Positions 34,337 through 38,580 of a DNA stretch of 38,580 nt are shown piece by piece (positions within the stretch are counted from its first letter, which is position 1; the number at the start of each line of letters is the position of its first letter). The DNA is from Alphaproteobacteria bacterium (GTDB taxonomy: Bacteria; Pseudomonadota; Alphaproteobacteria; Micropepsales; Micropepsaceae): positions 1 to 38,580 of the forward strand of contig JANXXU010000004.1 in the NCBI GenBank assembly GCA_025350465.1, written 5' to 3'. A program made the translations under genes and the position numbers. The notes under the pieces were generated by a model, which did no database searches, was not told where the DNA came from, and worked only from the letters and a program-made list of their open reading frames with translations.

Positions 34337-34352
34337 TTTAGGATTTGTTAAC
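34337..34352 (+). promoter_or_regulatory. CtrA-like half-matching site upstream of the 107-residue small protein
   Basis: TTTA-GGATTTG-TTAAC differs by one base from TTAA-N7-TTAAC. It lies about 160 bases before the ATG at 34514, in the 310-bp gap 34204-34513. The gap otherwise holds the terminator at 34228 and a TGCGACG/CGTCGCA repeat (34327-34359) that brackets this site; I see no gene. Confidence 0.3.
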
Positions 34353-34513
34353 CGTCGCAACGTCTAGTCCGCCCGCTGTTGTTTGGGCTTCGCCTCCGGT
34401 TGCGATGCGTTCGCAAAGTTTAGCCTTGCGATTGTCTCTTCCGGTTTCCAGTCACAATCGACGTTCAAGAGCTGACGAGGCGCCCAACGCTTCGCCGAGA
34501 GGGAGAGACTCGT

Positions 34514-34837
34514 ATGCGCATGTCGGGAATTGAAGATTGGGCGTTGGCGCTGACTTTGGTGTTTGCTCTAGCGTTCACGGTCACGATCAATCAGGTTCGC
34601 CATGCTCAGCCGGCGAGCACAGTCAGCGTCACACAATCGGATCCGGCGCCGCATTTCGTCATGACGATCACGGCAAAGCGCCTGCCGGCCGTCTGCAAAG
34701 GTGCCGCCGGCGCCGCCAATGCCATCTACTGCGCGACGTTCTTGGAAGCCGACGCCGTCGTCGAAATGCACGAGACATCGACCGGATTTGCGGCGCGCAG
34801 CGGCGCTGTCGATGCAGACCTCGCATACAACAAGTAA
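34514..34837 (+). CDS. small membrane-anchored protein with two-cysteine domain (family copy)
   Basis: A 107-residue protein. 'MRMSGIEDWALALTLVFALA' matches the 96-residue neighbour's start nearly residue for residue and begins a transmembrane helix (about 9-27). The domain repeats 'HFVMTITAKRLPAVCKGA', 'IYCATFLEADAVVEMHETST', with 12 residues between the cysteines rather than eight. A polar tail follows. GAGGGAGAG lies 8 bases before the ATG. It converges with spoVR, leaving 10 bases between stops. Function unknown; export and a disulfide-bonded envelope domain are inferred. Confidence 0.7.
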   Translation: MRMSGIEDWALALTLVFALAFTVTINQVRHAQPASTVSVTQSDPAPHFVMTITAKRLPAVCKGAAGAANAIYCATFLEADAVVEMHETSTGFAARSGAVDADLAYNK

Positions 34838-34847
34838 CGACCGCGAG

Positions 34848-36365
34848 TCAGGCTTCCGGCTCTTCGAGCGTCACCTCGTAGCCCCACAGCTTGCGCACGT
34901 GCTTGAGCACCGCGTCGCGTGAGTTCGGCGCCAGCGGTATACCGCGATAGCGATTGTGGCGCAGCGTCAACGTTCGGTCGCCCGCGAGGTTGGCGCCGAC
35001 AACCTGAATATCCGGTTGGTGCGTCGCGACGTCATAGAGGCGCGCCAGCGTCGTGCGCAGGCGCCGGTAGCCTGGTTCGTTGTGGATGGCGGCGACCGTG
35101 TAGACAGGATCGTCGGCCTTGTCGCGTACCGCGAATAGCTTCAGATCGCGCATGACCTTCGGACTCAAGAATTGCTGGATGAAGCTCTCGTCGCGGTAAT
35201 TCGCCCAAGCATGCTTCAGCACATCGCGCCAATTGCCTTTGCCGGCGATCTCCGGAAACCACTCACGATCCTCGTCCGTCGGCTCCTCCGAAATGCGCTT
35301 GATGTCGGTCATCATCGCAAAACCGAGCGCATAGGGATTGATGCCTGAGTAACGACTGTCGTCGTAGCCCGGCTGGAAAACGACACTCGAATGGCTGTGC
35401 AGGAACTCGAGGATCGAGCCTTCGGTGATGTGACCGCGGTCGTAAAGCGCATTCATCAGGTAGTGATGCACGAAAGTGGCGCAGCCTTCGTTCATCACCT
35501 TGGTCTGAATCTGCGGATAGAAGTACTGCGCGACGTTGCGAACGATGCGCAAGATCTCGCGTTGCCAGTTCTTGAGCGACGGCGAGTGCTTCTCGAGAAA
35601 GTAGATCAGATTCTCTTCAGGCAGGTTCATCGGCGCTTGCGGCCCGACGTTTTCATCCTCATCGACAAGCGCCGCGTCTGCGCTCATGTCGCGCGCCGTG
35701 CCGGGCAAGGTGCGCCAAATGTCGTTGAAGCTCTCTTCTTCGTATTGCTGGCGCTTGCGCAATCGCTCCTCGCGTTGCGCCCGCGACGGACGCGGTGGCC
35801 GGCGATAGCGAAAGACGCCCTGCTCCATGATCGCATGCGCCGAATCGAGCACAGCCTCAACCTGCTCGGCCCCGTATTTCTCTTCCGCAGCCGACACATA
35901 TCGCTTGGCGAATGCCAGGTAATCGAGAATCGCTTCGGAATTCGTCCATTGCCGGAAGAGATAATTGTTCTTGAAGAAATGATTGTGGCCGAAGCAGGCG
36001 TGCGCCATCACCAGCGCCTGCATCGTCATGGTATTTTCTTCCATGAGATAGGCAATGCACGGATTGGCGTTGATGACGATCTCATAGGCGAGACCCGACC
36101 AGCCTTTTTGATAACTCGTCTCTTCGCGTGCGAAGATCTTGCCGAATGACCAATGGTGGTACATCAGCGGCATGCCGTGCGCCGAATAAGCGTCGAGCAT
36201 TTGCTCGGATGAAATAATCTCGATTTGATTGGGATAGACGTCGAGCTTGAGGTCGTTCAGCGCCATCTCTTCGATTGCGCCATAGACGCGCTTGAGCAGC
36301 GCAAAATCCCACTCCGCGCCGCTGAAGAGCGGCTCGTTCGCGCGGTTGATCGGAGCTGCGCTCAT
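34848..36365 (-). CDS. spoVR: SpoVR family protein
   Basis: A 505-residue SpoVR/YcgB protein of full length. Recognisable blocks are 'EWDFALLKRVYGAIEEMALN', 'GMPLMYHHWSFGKIFAREE', 'ACFGHNHFFKNNYLFRQWT' and 'MNEGCATFVHHYLMNALYD'. The biochemical function is undefined; the Bacillus protein affects spore cortex formation, but in non-sporulating proteobacteria it is co-encoded with PrkA and YeaH and linked to stress and starvation. ATG 36365 overlaps the YeaH stop by 4 bases (ATGA), which fixes the start; the frame remains open further upstream only as a reading inside yeaH. Confidence 0.95.
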   Translation of the reverse strand: MSAAPINRANEPLFSGAEWDFALLKRVYGAIEEMALNDLKLDVYPNQIEIISSEQMLDAYSAHGMPLMYHHWSFGKIFAREETSYQKGWSGLAYEIVINANPCIAYLMEENTMTMQALVMAHACFGHNHFFKNNYLFRQWTNSEAILDYLAFAKRYVSAAEEKYGAEQVEAVLDSAHAIMEQGVFRYRRPPRPSRAQREERLRKRQQYEEESFNDIWRTLPGTARDMSADAALVDEDENVGPQAPMNLPEENLIYFLEKHSPSLKNWQREILRIVRNVAQYFYPQIQTKVMNEGCATFVHHYLMNALYDRGHITEGSILEFLHSHSSVVFQPGYDDSRYSGINPYALGFAMMTDIKRISEEPTDEDREWFPEIAGKGNWRDVLKHAWANYRDESFIQQFLSPKVMRDLKLFAVRDKADDPVYTVAAIHNEPGYRRLRTTLARLYDVATHQPDIQVVGANLAGDRTLTLRHNRYRGIPLAPNSRDAVLKHVRKLWGYEVTLEEPEA

Positions 36366-37684
36366 GTCTTGGCCTCTGCCGCGTCCTTCGAGAAGAGTTC
36401 GCGGAACACCGGGAAAATATCTTGCGGTTTCGCGATGCGCTTGGTTGCGAAGTTCGACCACGCTTTGGCGACCGTACGATAAGCACGCCACAGCTCGGCG
36501 CCCGACTCCTCCGATGAGAACACTTCCATCTCGCGCTCGTCCAGAATCTCGATATAGGCGTAGTACTGGCACACCGGCATGATGTCTTGGTTCAAAAGGT
36601 CGACGCAACGCGACGCATCGCCGGTCTGCGTATAGCCGTCGGACGCCTGCGCTGCGTAGATGTTCCACTCCCCGGTTGCATAACGCTCCGTGACGATCTT
36701 CTTCATCTCTTCGAGGGCAGTGGACACGATCGTGCCGCCCGATTGGCGCGAATAGAAGAACGTATGCTCGTCGACTTCCTGCGCGTCGTGAGTGTGCCGA
36801 ATGAAGACGATGTCGAGCCGTTCGTAACGCCGCTTCAAGAACAGATGCAGCAACATGAAAAAACGCTTGGCCAAATCCTTCTCGCGCTCGCCCATCGAAC
36901 CCGACACGTCCATCAGGCAGAACATCACGGCTTGGCTTGTCGGAATCGGCTGCTGCGCGAACGCGTTGTAACGCACATCGACGGGATCTAGAAACGGCAC
37001 CCAGCGTCGTTTGTGTTCGAGCCGCGCGATTTCCTCTTCCAGTTCCGCGATCACTTCGCGGTTCTCGGCATTCGGCGTAGCTCCGCACTTCAATTGCGCG
37101 AGCTTCTGGCGCGAATGCTCGATCTCCGCCTCCGATGGACGCTTCATCGCTAAGCGGCGGCCGAACGAATTGCGCATCGTGCGCACGAGATTAATTTGGT
37201 TCGGCGAGCCCGAAGTCGTGAAACCCGCGCGCCGCCAGCTGAAGGTTTTGATCTCTTTGAGAGACGTCTTGATCAAATTCGGCAGCTCGAGGTCTTCGAA
37301 AAAGATGTCGAGGATTTCGTCCTGGCTTAGCGTGAATGTAAAGTCGTCCTCGAAATCGCCGCCCGATGCCGCATCCTTGCCGCGGCCCTGGCCGTCGCCC
37401 TGGCGTGGTTTCTTGATCTGATCGCCTTCGACAAAGTCCTTGTTGCCCGGCAACACCCGGTCATGCTCGCCGCCGGCGCCTTGATCATGCCGGAAGTGCG
37501 GCTCCTTCGTGCTCTTCGTCGGAATGGAGATTTTCTGATCTTTGGCGAAGTCCGAGACAGTGCGGTCCTTCAGGGACTTCTGGACGGCTTCTTTGATCTC
37601 GGCGCGCGCGCGACGGATGAAGCGTTGGCGATTGGCCAAGCTTTTACCCTTGGGATTGAGCCGCCTGTCGATGAAGTTTGACAT
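36362..37684 (-). CDS. yeaH: YeaH/YhbH family protein (DUF444, vWA-like)
   Basis: A 440-residue DUF444 protein. It starts 'MSNFIDRRLNPKGKSLANRQ', the family hallmark, and has a von Willebrand A-like domain with a MIDAS motif, DVSGS, in 'VMFCLMDVSGSMGEREKDLA' near residue 255. The region around 75-115 is Gly/Lys/Asp-rich and probably disordered. It is the usual partner of PrkA kinase and SpoVR; in enterobacteria the yeaGH pair takes part in nitrogen-starvation response. It lies 36 bases after prkA and overlaps spoVR. Confidence 0.95.
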   Translation of the reverse strand: MSNFIDRRLNPKGKSLANRQRFIRRARAEIKEAVQKSLKDRTVSDFAKDQKISIPTKSTKEPHFRHDQGAGGEHDRVLPGNKDFVEGDQIKKPRQGDGQGRGKDAASGGDFEDDFTFTLSQDEILDIFFEDLELPNLIKTSLKEIKTFSWRRAGFTTSGSPNQINLVRTMRNSFGRRLAMKRPSEAEIEHSRQKLAQLKCGATPNAENREVIAELEEEIARLEHKRRWVPFLDPVDVRYNAFAQQPIPTSQAVMFCLMDVSGSMGEREKDLAKRFFMLLHLFLKRRYERLDIVFIRHTHDAQEVDEHTFFYSRQSGGTIVSTALEEMKKIVTERYATGEWNIYAAQASDGYTQTGDASRCVDLLNQDIMPVCQYYAYIEILDEREMEVFSSEESGAELWRAYRTVAKAWSNFATKRIAKPQDIFPVFRELFSKDAAEAKT

Positions 37685-37720
37685 CGCACCTATCCAGGCA
37701 GGCGCGATTTCGCCCGCCCC

Positions 37721-38580
37721 TTATCCAGCCTTGTTCACCCGCATGTACCACTCGACGAGGCGGCGCACCTGGCGGGCCGTATAGTGCCGCGCCAGCATGC
37801 GTTTGACGAACTCGTTGTGCTTGGACTGCGTATCGGAATCCTTCTTCGACTCGAACGAGATCACAGGCAGCAAATCCTCGACCTGGCTGAACATCCGCTT
37901 CTCGATGACGTTGCGGATCTTCTCGTAGGACGTCCACGACGGATTGCGGCCGTCATTCGCGGCCCGGTGGCGCAAAGCGAATTTGACAACTTCGTTGCGG
38001 AAATCCTTCGGGTTGGCGATGCCGGCCGGCTTCTCGATCTTCGACAGCTCCTGGTCGAGCAGCTGCCGGTTCATCAGCTGGCCGGTGTCCTGGTCCTTGT
38101 AGTCCTGGTCTTCGATCCAGGCGTCTGCGTAGGCCACGTAGCGATCGAACAGGTTCTGTCCGAAATCACTGTAGGACTCCAGGTACGCCTTCTGGATCTC
38201 GTTACCGATGAACTCCGCATAGCGCGGCGCCAGCTCCTCCTTGATGAACTCGATGTACTTGTCCTCGATCTCTTCGGCCAGCTGCTCCCGCCGGATCGAC
38301 TGCTCGAGCACGAACATCAAGTGCACCGGATCGGCCGCCACCTCCTGATTGTCGAAGTTGAACGTCTCCGACAGCACTTTGTAGGCAAACCGCGTCGAGA
38401 TGCCGTCCATGCCCTCGTTGATGCCGCCCGCATCCCGGTATTCCTGGATGGTCTTGGCGTGCGGATCCGTGTCCTTCAGGCTTTCGCCGTCGTTGACCCG
38501 CATCTTCGAGAACGCGCTCGAATTCTCGTGCTCTTTCAACCGCGTCAGCACCGAGAACTGTGACAGCATCTCGAGCGTCG
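37721..38580 (-). CDS. prkA: PrkA-type serine protein kinase, C-terminal part (partial)
   Basis: The C-terminal roughly 286 residues of PrkA (YeaG); the N-terminal AAA-like part and Walker motifs lie beyond the window. Family blocks are 'LTRLKEHENSSAFSKMRVND', 'GMDGISTRFAYKVLSETFNF', 'ADPVHLMFVLEQSIRREQL' and 'LPVISFESKKDSDTQSKHNE', ending 'RRLVEWYMRVNKAG'. The frame is open to the window edge. PrkA is a stress- and starvation-linked kinase or AAA protease-like protein, first gene of the prkA-yeaH-spoVR operon. Its promoter is outside the window. Confidence 0.95.
   Translation of the reverse strand, partial: TLEMLSQFSVLTRLKEHENSSAFSKMRVNDGESLKDTDPHAKTIQEYRDAGGINEGMDGISTRFAYKVLSETFNFDNQEVAADPVHLMFVLEQSIRREQLAEEIEDKYIEFIKEELAPRYAEFIGNEIQKAYLESYSDFGQNLFDRYVAYADAWIEDQDYKDQDTGQLMNRQLLDQELSKIEKPAGIANPKDFRNEVVKFALRHRAANDGRNPSWTSYEKIRNVIEKRMFSQVEDLLPVISFESKKDSDTQSKHNEFVKRMLARHYTARQVRRLVEWYMRVNKAG

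Noticed and set aside
25889-34383. 13-base repeat GCCCGCTGTTGTT at 25889-25901 and 34371-34383
   Set aside because: One short match between two gaps in 38 kb is within chance expectation, and the flanks do not align.
33020-34513. Possible EcfG (GGAAC-type) general-stress promoters for the small genes
   Set aside because: I looked for GGAAC with a suitably spaced GTT upstream of each and found none.
1-38580. tRNA, rRNA, CRISPR, insertion sequences or prophage genes
   Set aside because: No cloverleaf-like gap, regular spaced repeats, transposase, integrase or phage structural motif was seen on either strand.

Overview
The window looks like chromosomal DNA of an alphaproteobacterium, most likely Hyphomicrobiales. 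The support is a PodJ-like polarity protein with Sel1 repeats behind a CtrA-type TTAA-N7-TTAAC site, clustered GANTC (CcrM-type) sites, a GTTC-N7-GTTC LexA box of the alphaproteobacterial type, GC-rich coding sequence, and a TauE/TIGR02186 pair. The genus is not resolved. I found no tRNA, rRNA, CRISPR array, insertion sequence or prophage gene.

Layout. (1) 1-1015: the tail of a CaiB/BaiF-type CoA-transferase, then a double-hotdog thioesterase, converging on an alpha/beta hydrolase. (2) 2111-3300: two tandem paralogous secreted proteins of unknown function. (3) 3449-11129: a six-gene beta-oxidation operon on the minus strand (MerR regulator, two acyl-CoA dehydrogenases, a PaiB-like flavin protein, thiolase, FadJ-type hydratase/dehydrogenase). 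Its promoter carries a perfect 16-bp LiuR-type palindrome. (4) 11171-18309: lipoprotein, TIGR02186 + TauE exporter pair, large PodJ-like protein, cupin-like lipoprotein and a beta-class glutathione S-transferase. (5) 18361-24935: a ligase-associated DNA-repair cluster (PdeM and Lhr helicase on minus; exonuclease and ATP-dependent ligase on plus) followed by a RibD/DHFR-like reductase. (6) 24969-29929: DECR-like SDR, quinone oxidoreductase, HSL-type esterase and D-aminoacylase-like amidohydrolase. (7) 29926-33019: TetR regulator with a flavin monooxygenase, divergent from two PaaI-type thioesterases. (8) 33168-34837: four very small membrane/secreted proteins, three of them paralogous. (9) 34848-38580: SpoVR, YeaH and the C-terminal part of PrkA, a conserved stress-kinase operon.

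Much of the window concerns acyl-CoA chemistry: beta-oxidation operon, dienoyl-CoA reductase-like SDR, several thioesterases and a CoA-transferase. A DNA-repair module is set among these genes.

The least expected signal is a near-consensus promoter (TTGACT-17-TATACT) with a LexA box in its spacer, at 26045-26073. It lies between two convergent genes and points at no recognisable protein; only a large inverted repeat lies downstream, so it may drive an SOS-induced small or antisense RNA. The cluster of tiny membrane-anchored paralogs at 33.2-34.8 kb is the best candidate for undescribed protein biology.
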